Shown one piece after another: positions 1 through 7,187 of a stretch of 53,057 bases of DNA. The notes under the pieces were generated by a model. The model had not been told where the DNA came from, made no database searches, and was given only the letters and a program-made list of their open reading frames with translations. The position numbers were made by a program, and so were the translations under genes. Position 1 is the first letter of the stretch; each line of letters begins with the position of its first letter. The DNA is from an uncultured Bacteroidales bacterium. GTDB taxonomy: Bacteria; Bacteroidota; Bacteroidia; Bacteroidales; UBA932. The stretch is from assembly GCA_949289565.1 (NCBI GenBank), contig CASEOO010000019.1, positions 1 through 53,057 on the forward strand, in the 5' to 3' direction.

Positions 1-60
1 GGCATGGCGCGACTTCTTTCGTAGTCCCCTCAGCCGGCCCTGGCCGGCAGCTCCCTCGGG

Positions 61-90
61 GAGCGGGTCGCGAGTTCGAGTCCCTTGTAT
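61..90 (+). other. tRNA-like T-arm fragment
   Basis: Bases 65-82 match the T-arm region of the neighbouring tRNA-Gly perfectly but lie in the opposite orientation (inverted copy at 139-156). The downstream half of a T-stem is not maintained and no plausible cloverleaf can be built from the 60 bases upstream, although 32-64 hold two short GC-rich hairpins. It is either a degraded tRNA remnant or an old attachment-site scar. No integrase gene is in view. Confidence 0.4.
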
Positions 91-116
91 AAAAAAAAGA
101 AGCCCAGCAAATGCTG
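91..116 (-). terminator. Intrinsic terminator after tRNA-Gly
   Basis: Read on the minus strand, directly after the tRNA 3' end, CAGCA-TT-TGCTG forms a 5-bp hairpin (105-116). It is followed after a few bases by eight consecutive T (A8 at 91-98 on the plus strand). Position and tail fit a Rho-independent terminator, though the stem is short. Confidence 0.55.
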
Positions 117-123
117 ACCCGCG

Positions 124-199
124 TGGAGCGGAAAACGAGACTCGAACTCGCGACCCCAACCTTGGCAAGGTTGTGCTCTACCAACTGAGCTATTTCCGC
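124..199 (-). tRNA. tRNA-Gly (anticodon GCC)
   Basis: The reverse complement folds as a 76-nt cloverleaf. The acceptor stem is GCGGAAA/TTTTCGC-like, the D-arm carries AGCTCAGTTGGTAGAGC, the anticodon loop is CTTGCCAAG with anticodon GCC, and the T-arm is GCGAG-TTCGAGT-CTCGT. The discriminator base and an encoded CCA (TCCA, 124-127) end the gene. A Bacteroidetes promoter lies just upstream and a terminator follows. The sequence is intact and expected to be functional. Confidence 0.95.
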
Positions 200-236
200 A
201 TTTTTTAGAAGAACTGCCATTCTCAAGAATGGATTG

Positions 237-267
237 CAAAGATAGGCATATTTTCTTTACTTGCAAA
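237..267 (-). promoter_or_regulatory. Promoter of tRNA-Gly
   Basis: On the minus strand a -33 TTTG (264-267), a 19-nt spacer and a -7 TATCTTTG (237-244) match the primary sigma factor consensus of Bacteroidetes exactly. Predicted transcription starts around 230, about 30 bases before the mature tRNA. Confidence 0.8.
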
Positions 268-330
268 AAAAAATAAGAGAATTGCATAAAAAACAGCAAT
301 TCTCTCTTAAAATCATTGTCCGGACAGGCA

Positions 331-1389
331 TTAAATGAACGTCTCGAACTCGCGCAGGAAACGCAGGTCGTTTTCGAAGTAGTTTCTGAGGTCTTTTACC
401 TGCCATTTCAGCATCGCTATACGCTCGATGCCCATTCCGAAAGCGAATCCGCTGTACTTTTTGCTGTCTATTCCGGAAGCCTCGAGCACATTCGGGTCGA
501 CCATGCCGCAGCCCATAATCTCCAGCCAGCCGGTACCTTTGCAAATGTTGCAGCCCTTTCCGTGGCAGATATTGCAGCTCACATCTACTTCCGCAGACGG
601 CTCAGTGAACGGGAAATAAGACGGTCTCATCCTGATCTGGCTCTCTGCTCCGAACATCTCGCGGGCAAAGAGCAGAATAGCCTGCTTCATATCTGCAAAT
701 GTCACATTCTCATCGATATAGAGGCCTTCCACCTGATGGAAGATGCAGTGGGCACGCGCTGAAATAGCCTCGTTTCTGAAAACCCTGCCTGGACAGATGA
801 TACGTATAGGAAGCGGAAGCTTCTCCATAGCGCGCACCTGCACGGAAGACGTATGAGTCCTAAGCAGGATGGAATTCGCGCTGGAAGAGATAAAGAATGT
901 ATCCTGCATATCTCTGGCCGGATGTTCTGGCGGGAAATTCAAAGCTTCGAACACATGCCAGTCATCTTCGATTTCAGGACCTTCCGCCACGTCATATCCG
1001 AACTTGCGGAAAATCTCGACTATCTCCTCCCTGACGATAGACACAGGATGCCTGGACCCCAGCTTGAAAGAGTCGCCGGGTTTAGTCACATCAAAAGATG
1101 CGGCAGACGCCCCGCTCTCCTGCAGGGAATCCTTAAGAGACTCAATCTTAGCCGTGGCGGCGTTCTTCAGCTGGTTCAGCTTCTGTCCGAACTCCCTCTT
1201 CTGTTCTGCCGGCACAGTCCTGAATTCCTCGAACAGCCCGGTGATCTTGCCCTTCTTGCCGAGCAGACGGACGCGCGCCTCCTCTATTTCATTTTCTGTC
1301 TTGCAAGCCAGAGACTCTATCTCCGCCAAAATCGCTTCTATCTTTTCTTTCATCTCATTTATATTCAATGCCTCCGGCAATGCAGCCAT
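331..1389 (-). CDS. pheS: Phenylalanyl-tRNA synthetase alpha subunit
   Basis: The 352-residue class II aminoacyl-tRNA synthetase subunit charges tRNA-Phe as an alpha2-beta2 enzyme with PheT in the cytoplasm. An N-terminal coiled coil (about residues 12-100) precedes the catalytic core. Class II motif 2 is visible around GRVFRNEAISARAH, and the C-terminal motif 3 reads GMGIERIAMLKW. Length is usual for the family (about 340). The start at 1389 is the longest; an internal ATG at 1353 (MKEKIEAIL) gives an N-terminus closer to many homologues and may be the real one. pheT is not adjacent, which is common in Bacteroidetes. It is the last gene of a minus-strand run beginning at aspS. Confidence 0.96.
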   Translation of the reverse strand: MAALPEALNINEMKEKIEAILAEIESLACKTENEIEEARVRLLGKKGKITGLFEEFRTVPAEQKREFGQKLNQLKNAATAKIESLKDSLQESGASAASFDVTKPGDSFKLGSRHPVSIVREEIVEIFRKFGYDVAEGPEIEDDWHVFEALNFPPEHPARDMQDTFFISSSANSILLRTHTSSVQVRAMEKLPLPIRIICPGRVFRNEAISARAHCIFHQVEGLYIDENVTFADMKQAILLFAREMFGAESQIRMRPSYFPFTEPSAEVDVSCNICHGKGCNICKGTGWLEIMGCGMVDPNVLEASGIDSKKYSGFAFGMGIERIAMLKWQVKDLRNYFENDLRFLREFETFI

Positions 1390-1476
1390 CCGGCAATAAT
1401 TTACTATTTCATATCAATGACGCCAGTCTTGCACACATCCCATCTCCGCACCGGAATTCATCCGCCGTAAAACGCC

Positions 1477-1956
1477 TCACGCTTCTGCCGGATACCCGAG
1501 AGCGATGACACAATGTATACGCAGCCCGTCCTTCACCCCAAGCAGATTTCTGAGATAATCCTCAGCCATCCCTGCCGCAGGATCTGTGCTGATACGCGGC
1601 CTGCCGTTCACATGAACCCAGCAGCTGCCCAAGTCCAGAGCAACGGCGGCCAGCTGTATGAATGTGGCGGAGATAGAACAATTGTCCACCCAAAGATCAG
1701 TCTTCGTTTCATCTCCGAGCACTGCGATCACCGCCGGAGCATCCTTCACGAAAGCAGAACCTCTGTCCCGCATTTCGGAAATGGCGGCTATCGTATCCTT
1801 GTCTTCGATGACCATAAAGGCGGAACTTTTAGTATTCTTGGAAGAAGGTGCCGTCTCCGCCACTGATATTATCCGGTCTATAAGTTCTTTCTCCACAGGC
1901 CTGTCTTCAAATTTTCTGACACTGTGACGCTTCTCTATTACTTCAAAAAAATCCAT
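1477..1956 (-). CDS. Nitroreductase-family FMN oxidoreductase
   Basis: This 159-residue protein belongs to the nitroreductase superfamily, FMN-dependent NAD(P)H oxidoreductases that act as dimers on nitro-compounds, quinones or flavins. The N-terminus has the typical phosphate-binding RHSVRKF stretch, followed by TAPSSKNTK, and the C-terminal half has the family pattern ending in IALGYPAE. It is at the short end for the family (160-220 residues). The physiological substrate cannot be told from sequence. It lies between pheS (87 bases downstream) and a small exported protein (40 bases upstream), so co-transcription is likely but a functional link is not evident. Confidence 0.88.
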   Translation of the reverse strand: MDFFEVIEKRHSVRKFEDRPVEKELIDRIISVAETAPSSKNTKSSAFMVIEDKDTIAAISEMRDRGSAFVKDAPAVIAVLGDETKTDLWVDNCSISATFIQLAAVALDLGSCWVHVNGRPRISTDPAAGMAEDYLRNLLGVKDGLRIHCVIALGYPAEA

Positions 1957-1996
1957 ATGTCATTTCAGTTTATTGCAGTAAACATCCGGAAGACAG

Positions 1997-2407
1997 CTAT
2001 TTCTCTGCCGCCTTGGCCTTCCGCTTTTCACGTGCCTTCTGCTGTTTCGCGGCTCCGCTTTTCAAATAAGCCTTCCACTGCGCATCCGTAAAATATTTCC
2101 TGTAGGTGCTGTCTATTTTCTCCATCCACTTGTCCTGGACGGAGATATAAAGTGACGAATTGGACACCTTGGCCTCCCTCAGGGCATTGAATTCATCAGT
2201 CATCGCCTGATAATCATGCTGGAGGGTGGAATCCACATAAAAAACCTGCCAATACTCCAGGCCGAGAAGCCGTTCAAGCCTCTCCGCCTCATTGGCCGCC
2301 ATTTCTGTAATTGTAGGCGGCTCCTGCTGCTCCTGAGCCGTTGAGGCAGCCGGGAACATTGACCGCAAGGTCACCAGTAAAAATATGAGAATCAGTGTTT
2401 TTTTCAT
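1997..2407 (-). CDS. Small exported protein of unknown function
   Basis: The 136-residue protein starts with a clear signal peptide (MKKTLILIFLLVTLRSMF, then AASTAQ at the probable cleavage region) and is expected to be periplasmic. The mature part is highly charged and helical, with many Lys/Glu and a KAREKRKAKAAEK tail. The spacing of helices is faintly reminiscent of Spy/CpxP-like or other small periplasmic helical proteins of Bacteroidales, but I do not recognise a defined domain. It starts 9 bases after the aspS stop and so is translated from the aspS transcript. Confidence 0.75.
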   Translation of the reverse strand: MKKTLILIFLLVTLRSMFPAASTAQEQQEPPTITEMAANEAERLERLLGLEYWQVFYVDSTLQHDYQAMTDEFNALREAKVSNSSLYISVQDKWMEKIDSTYRKYFTDAQWKAYLKSGAAKQQKAREKRKAKAAEK

Positions 2408-2416
2408 AGCCTCAGA

Positions 2417-4186
2417 TCAGTCTTTCTTGGCCGTAGATGCGAGGAAGAGCTCGTCCATCTGCGACTGGTCGATGTATGACGGAGAATCGATCATCACGTC
2501 CCTGCCCTGATTGTTCTTAGGGAAGGCGATGAAGTCCCTGATAGTCTCCTGGCCTCCGAAAAGGGCGCACACCCTGTCGAATCCGAAAGCAAGGCCACCA
2601 TGAGGCGGAGCTCCGAACTTGAAGGCATTTATGATGAAGCCGAACTTGTACTGAGCGTCTTCGTCAGTGAATCCGAGCACTTCGAACATCCTCTGCTGCA
2701 CTTTTGCATCGTGAATCCTGATAGAGCCGCCTCCGAGTTCAGTGCCGTTCAGCACAAAATCGTAGGCATTCGCACATACTTTCTCCAGATCTTCCTTCCT
2801 GTCGCTGTAGAAAAGGTCCAGATGCTCCGGCTTCGGTGCGGTAAACGGATGATGCATGGCATAGAAGCGGGAAGTCTCGTCATCCCACTCAAGCAGAGGA
2901 AAGTCCACTACCCAGAGAGGGGCGAAATTCAGAGGATTCCTGAGGCCGAGCCTGTTCCCCATCTCGATACGCAGCACGCCAAGCATGGTCTGAGTCTTCC
3001 TCTTCGGTCCGCAGAGCACGAGAATCAAGTCGCCTTTTTTCGCCTGCATCTGCGATGCAATGCCCTGGAGGTCTTCCTGTGAATAGAACTTGTCCACTGA
3101 AGACTTTATGCTTCCGTCTTCGTTCAGCTTTATATAAACCAGGCCCTTGGCTCCGACCTGCGGTCTCTTCACCCACTCGGTAAGCTCGTCAAGCTGCTTG
3201 CGGGTATAGGAGGCCAGTCCGTCCACGCATATCGCTCCTATATACTCAGATGTATCGAAGACCGAGAAACCGTGGCCTTTCACCATGTCCGAGATCTCAT
3301 GTATGGTCATTCCGAAGCGGATATCCGGCTTGTCTGAACCATAATGGTCCATAGCATCGAACCAGCTCATACGCGGAATCGGATTCGGGATGTCGATGTT
3401 CATGACATTCTTGAACAATGTCCTCATCATTCCCTCAAAGGTGTCCAGCACGTCGTCTCTCTCCACGAAAGACATTTCACAGTCTATCTGGGTGAATTCA
3501 GGCTGGCGGTCAGCCCTTAGATCCTCATCCCTGAAACAGCGCACTATCTGGAAATAGCGGTCATATCCTGCCACCATAAGCAGCTGCTTGAATGTCTGCG
3601 GAGACTGCGGAAGGGCGTAAAACTGCCCCGGATTCATTCTGGACGGCACCACGAAGTCCCTGGCCCCTTCAGGAGTGGACTTGATCAGATAAGGAGTCTC
3701 TATCTCCAGGAAACCTTGTCCATCAAGATAGTTTCTGACTTCATGCGCTATCCTGTGCCTGAGTTCAAGGGCTTTTTTCAGAGGATTCCTGCGCAGGTCG
3801 AGATACCTGTACTTGGCACGCAGCTCCTCTCCTCCGTCGCTCTCGTCTTCGATAGTGAACGGAGGGGTCTGAGCCCTGTTCAATATGTTTATGCCGCTGA
3901 GACTGATTTCGATGTCTCCTGTAGGCATCTTCGGATTCTTGCTCTGCCTTTCTATCACTGTCCCCGCAGCCTGGATGACATATTCACGGCCCAGCGAGGA
4001 GGCTGTCTCCACCAGAGAGGCGTCAGCGGCGGCGTCCACCGTCAGCTGAGTGATTCCGTATCTGTCCCTCAGGTCGATGAAGGTCATTCCTCCAAGTTTT
4101 CTGGATTTCTGCACCCAGCCTGCCAATGTAACCGTCTTTCCGACGTCGGCGATCCGAAGTTCGCCGCAAGTATGAGTTCTGTACAT
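2417..4186 (-). CDS. aspS: Aspartyl-tRNA synthetase
   Basis: The 589-residue class IIb aminoacyl-tRNA synthetase charges tRNA-Asp. An N-terminal OB-fold anticodon-binding domain (about residues 1-110, [11 protein letters not shown] onwards) is followed by the bacterial-type catalytic domain with inserted GAD domain (about 290-410). Motif 2 contains [18 protein letters not shown] and motif 3 contains [15 protein letters not shown]. Length is normal for the bacterial form. It is the first gene of a minus-strand run with the exported protein, the nitroreductase and pheS. The 180-base region shared with divergent rsmA contains the start signals of both genes. Confidence 0.97.
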   Translation of the reverse strand: MYRTHTCGELRIADVGKTVTLAGWVQKSRKLGGMTFIDLRDRYGITQLTVDAAADASLVETASSLGREYVIQAAGTVIERQSKNPKMPTGDIEISLSGINILNRAQTPPFTIEDESDGGEELRAKYRYLDLRRNPLKKALELRHRIAHEVRNYLDGQGFLEIETPYLIKSTPEGARDFVVPSRMNPGQFYALPQSPQTFKQLLMVAGYDRYFQIVRCFRDEDLRADRQPEFTQIDCEMSFVERDDVLDTFEGMMRTLFKNVMNIDIPNPIPRMSWFDAMDHYGSDKPDIRFGMTIHEISDMVKGHGFSVFDTSEYIGAICVDGLASYTRKQLDELTEWVKRPQVGAKGLVYIKLNEDGSIKSSVDKFYSQEDLQGIASQMQAKKGDLILVLCGPKRKTQTMLGVLRIEMGNRLGLRNPLNFAPLWVVDFPLLEWDDETSRFYAMHHPFTAPKPEHLDLFYSDRKEDLEKVCANAYDFVLNGTELGGGSIRIHDAKVQQRMFEVLGFTDEDAQYKFGFIINAFKFGAPPHGGLAFGFDRVCALFGGQETIRDFIAFPKNNQGRDVMIDSPSYIDQSQMDELFLASTAKKD

Positions 4187-4308
4187 ATCGTTAACCTTTT
4201 CCTGTCCTTATATCAATCCTGCAAATCAGAGCCGAATTTCCGGCCGATGCCATATAACTTGCAAAAATACAAAAATATTCAGAAGCAGGTTTCGAAAAAG
4301 CCGTGGAT

Positions 4309-4339
4309 TTTGGGTATTTTACAATTTTGCATAATTTTG
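4309..4339 (+). promoter_or_regulatory. Promoter of rsmA
   Basis: A -33 TTTG (4309-4312), a 19-nt spacer and a -7 TAATTTTG (4332-4339) form a perfect Bacteroidetes housekeeping promoter. The expected transcription start is near 4344, leaving about 23 bases of leader before the ATG at 4367. Confidence 0.82.
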
Positions 4340-4366
4340 CGTATATAAATCCCAATCAAAACCGAC

Positions 4367-5191
4367 ATGCAGGTAAGAGCCAAAAAATCATTGGGCCAGC
4401 ACTTCTTGACAGACCTGTCCGTGGCCCGGAAAATAGCCGGCAGCCTTCAGCCTGACGGCGCATCTTCAGAACATCCGGCAGATGTACTCGAAATAGGGCC
4501 CGGAATGGGGGTGCTGTCGCAATATCTGATGGAACGTAGCGACATATCGCTGAAAATGGTCGAAATCGACAGTGAATCTGTGGATTATCTCCTGGTGAAC
4601 TTCCCGAAGGCAAACGGCTCGCTGATTCAGGCGGATTTCCTGAAGCTCGACCTCAGGAATTTCTTCAAAGGCGATTTCTGCATCATCGGCAACTTCCCTT
4701 ACAATATCTCGTCACAGATTTTCTTTAAAATTCTTGACCACAGGGAAGATATACCGCAGGTGGTGTGCATGATACAGAAAGAGGTAGCCGAGAGGATTGC
4801 CGAGAAACCGGGGACCAAAGTATACGGCATATTGTCTGTCCTGCTGCAGGCCTGGTACGACATAGAATATCTGTTCACAGTGGGAGAGGGCGCGTTCAAC
4901 CCTCCGCCCAAAGTCAAATCGGCAGTCATCCGCCTCCGGCGCAATGCCAGAAAAGATCTCGGCTGCGATGAAAGCCTTTTCAAAACCATAGTGAAAACTT
5001 CTTTCAACCAGCGCCGCAAGACTCTGAGAAATTCCCTGAAGCCGCTCGTCGCGGCAATGGCGGAACAGGACGGACTGTCTCCTGAACAGACGGCCATGTT
5101 CGTATCCGACCCCGTGTTCGACCTCCGCCCCGAAAGGCTCAGCGTCGAAGACTTCATCGCCCTCACTTTGAAATTCCGCCAAATTGACTAA
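4367..5191 (+). CDS. rsmA: 16S rRNA dimethyladenosine transferase
   Basis: The 274-residue KsgA/RsmA dimethylates the two adjacent adenines in helix 45 near the 3' end of 16S rRNA, using S-adenosylmethionine, late in 30S assembly. The start MQVRAKKSLGQHFL is diagnostic. The SAM-binding motif EIGPGMG follows at about residues 41-47 and the catalytic NFPYNIS (about 108-114) is intact. The C-terminal small helical domain carries FNQRRKTLRNSL. Length is typical. It has its own promoter, and its last codons are duplicated in a 23-bp tandem repeat just after the stop. Confidence 0.97.
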   Translation: MQVRAKKSLGQHFLTDLSVARKIAGSLQPDGASSEHPADVLEIGPGMGVLSQYLMERSDISLKMVEIDSESVDYLLVNFPKANGSLIQADFLKLDLRNFFKGDFCIIGNFPYNISSQIFFKILDHREDIPQVVCMIQKEVAERIAEKPGTKVYGILSVLLQAWYDIEYLFTVGEGAFNPPPKVKSAVIRLRRNARKDLGCDESLFKTIVKTSFNQRRKTLRNSLKPLVAAMAEQDGLSPEQTAMFVSDPVFDLRPERLSVEDFIALTLKFRQID

Positions 5192-5219
5192 AAATTTTCC
5201 GCCAAATTGACTAAAAATT
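5174..5219 (+). repeat. 23-bp perfect tandem duplication at the rsmA stop
   Basis: Two exact adjacent copies (5174-5196 and 5197-5219) of a 23-base unit beginning TTCCGCCAAATTGACTAAAA. The first copy contains the last codons and stop of rsmA. The second repeats them outside the gene and creates an ATG (5207) that is in frame with, but upstream of, the likely start of the next gene. Confidence 0.9.
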
Positions 5220-5245
5220 TTATTTACGACAATTTCTGCACCTCA

Positions 5246-6933
5246 ATGACACTGAAAACCATACTCCTGTCAATATTGATAACAATCATCACAGGGACTG
5301 CAGATAACGCCGCCGGCCGGTCGCAATCCATTGCCGGAACGGCAGAAGACTTTGCTATAGGGAAAGAGGATATTAACGATATCCTCAATGAACTCGACAA
5401 GACGATAGACAGACGGGAGCAGTTCAACAAGGCCAAAGAAAGGGTAATCGCCAATCTTAAAATCGACCTCAAGACAGAGAATCCGGAACGTAAATTTCAC
5501 ACATGCCATAAACTTTTCGAAGAATACAAAGTATACCAGTACGATTCAGCCTACTTCTATGCCCGGGAACTTGAACGCCTTGCAAAATCGCTGAGGGGGG
5601 GGGAAATTCTGATTTTTCAGCCATCGCCAGTTCGGCGCTGCTCTGCTGTTTCAAATCAGTCGGATTTTTCAACGAGGCAGTAGATATTATAGACAATTTC
5701 GACACAGATGGCGTTTCTGACAGAATACTGACATCATTTTACATTCTCTGCGCATCCACATATCAGAATCTCAGCTCTTTTGTAGGGCCGGGAGACCTTG
5801 CGGAAAAATACGACAGTCTGAAGATAAAATATTACGATCTGGCTATCGCGCATTCAGATGCTCATTCCTACGAACGTGCCTGGATAAGCCTCGAACGCGA
5901 ACTTGTGCACAACTATTCTGATGAACTTGCAGTCAGCGGGAGAAGAAGTCTCATAGACAGATTCAATATCAGCGAACACGATCAGGCCGAGCAATATTCG
6001 ATTCTCGCATCAGCACTTTCAAGTGCAGGAAATGAGGATGAATCATTATACTACAGAGCCATCTCCGCTATTTGCGACATCCGTTCTTGCACCCACGAAA
6101 CGACATCGGCAAAAGTGCTGGCTGAAAGCATGTATAAGCTTAGGAACATTTCCAGGGCTTCGAAATATATTCACCAGGCTCTGTATGATGCGAAATTCTA
6201 TAATTCCAGGCTGAGGATGGTGGAAATCAACACCATTCTGCCTGTCATTGAAAACAGCCGCTACAAATGGATAAACAGGCAGAAGACCCTGCTGACGGCA
6301 TTCGGGGCAACTGTCATGGTGTCGCTGATAGTCACTGTCTTGCTGCTCGGGAAAATCAGGCGCAGGAACCGGAGGCTCTCAGAAGTGCACCATAACCTCA
6401 TGAAAAAGTCCAATATGTTGAAAAAGACATCGGAAGCCCTTTCCAATTTGAACAACAAATTAAAAGAAGCCAATGAAATAAAAGACCAGTACATCATACA
6501 GTCTCTTTACGGCAATTCTGCTTTCGTCAACGAAGTAGAAGAGCAAACGAAGTTCGCCGCCAGAAAAATCATGGCGAAGCAATACGATGATGCTTTGGCC
6601 ATGCTGCACCATCTCGGCATCAAGGAAGAGCGGGAGAGAATGTACGCATCTTTCGATTATGCATTTCTGAAACTGTTTCCTAATTTCATCGATGAGTTCA
6701 ACAGGCTGTTTCCTGCTGAAGCTCAGATACACCTCGATGAAGACGGACGCCTGCCTATGGAAATCAGAATTTTCGCGCTTATGAGACTAGGAATAGACAA
6801 CGCCTCGCAAATTGCGGAATATCTGAATCTTTCAGTCAACACAGTATACGTATACAAAACAAAGCTGAAATCAAAATCGAACGTATCAAAAGAAAACTTC
6901 GATGCCATGGTCATGGCAATAAAAAAGCCATAG
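5246..6933 (+). pseudogene. TPR-TM-HTH regulator split by a frameshift
   Basis: One gene of about 560 residues reads in two frames. The first part (from ATG 5246, signal peptide MTLKTILLSILITII) runs into a stop near 5683. The rest is open from about 5604 in another frame to 6933. The break falls at nine consecutive G (5595-5603); ten or seven G would join the frames. The restored protein has TPR-like helices, a transmembrane segment around the codons at 6290-6350, a coiled coil, and a C-terminal helix-turn-helix (RLGIDNASQIAEYLNLSVNTVYVYK). This is the architecture of Bacteroidetes DUF6377-type regulators that often sit beside Sus-like loci. Its place before SusC suggests control of that locus. 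Whether the gene is dead, phase-variable, translated by slippage or mis-sequenced is open. Confidence 0.8.
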
Positions 6934-7049
6934 CCAGCTCTGCCGAGACAACAATCCAACTTAATTCAGACAGCGCGAAGCTATCTGCAATATATTCATA
7001 ATCTGACCATTGCGATTTTCTTTATCTTAATTTTCATCTTTAGTCTTAG

Positions 7050-7087
7050 TTTGAACCGTATCGGTTGCTGAACTTTGTATCAGCAAC
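7050..7087 (+). promoter_or_regulatory. Inverted-repeat operator/promoter region of SusC
   Basis: A perfect 8-bp inverted repeat, GTTGCTGA (7064-7071) and TCAGCAAC (7080-7087), has an 8-base loop containing CTTTG. A TTTG at 7050-7053 and a degenerate -7-like GAACTTTG (7070-7077) overlap it with a spacing of only 16, so a weak activator-dependent promoter is possible. About 100 bases separate it from the susC ATG. It is a candidate binding site for the regulator encoded just upstream. Confidence 0.45.
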
Positions 7088-7187
7088 GGCTGGAAACCGG
7101 GCAAAATTTACATTGGCCGTCAGGCTGAAAACTGAAGATCCGGACCCGCATTGCGCAGCACTAAAGTATAACCTTAAATATTCCAGC

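Noticed and set aside
316..1470. Plus-strand open frames opposite pheS
   Set aside because: They are antisense shadows of a conserved synthetase with no signal, domain or promoter.
5207..5245. ATG 5207 as the start of the regulator gene
   Set aside because: It lies in the duplicated copy of the rsmA end. The signal peptide starts properly at ATG 5246.
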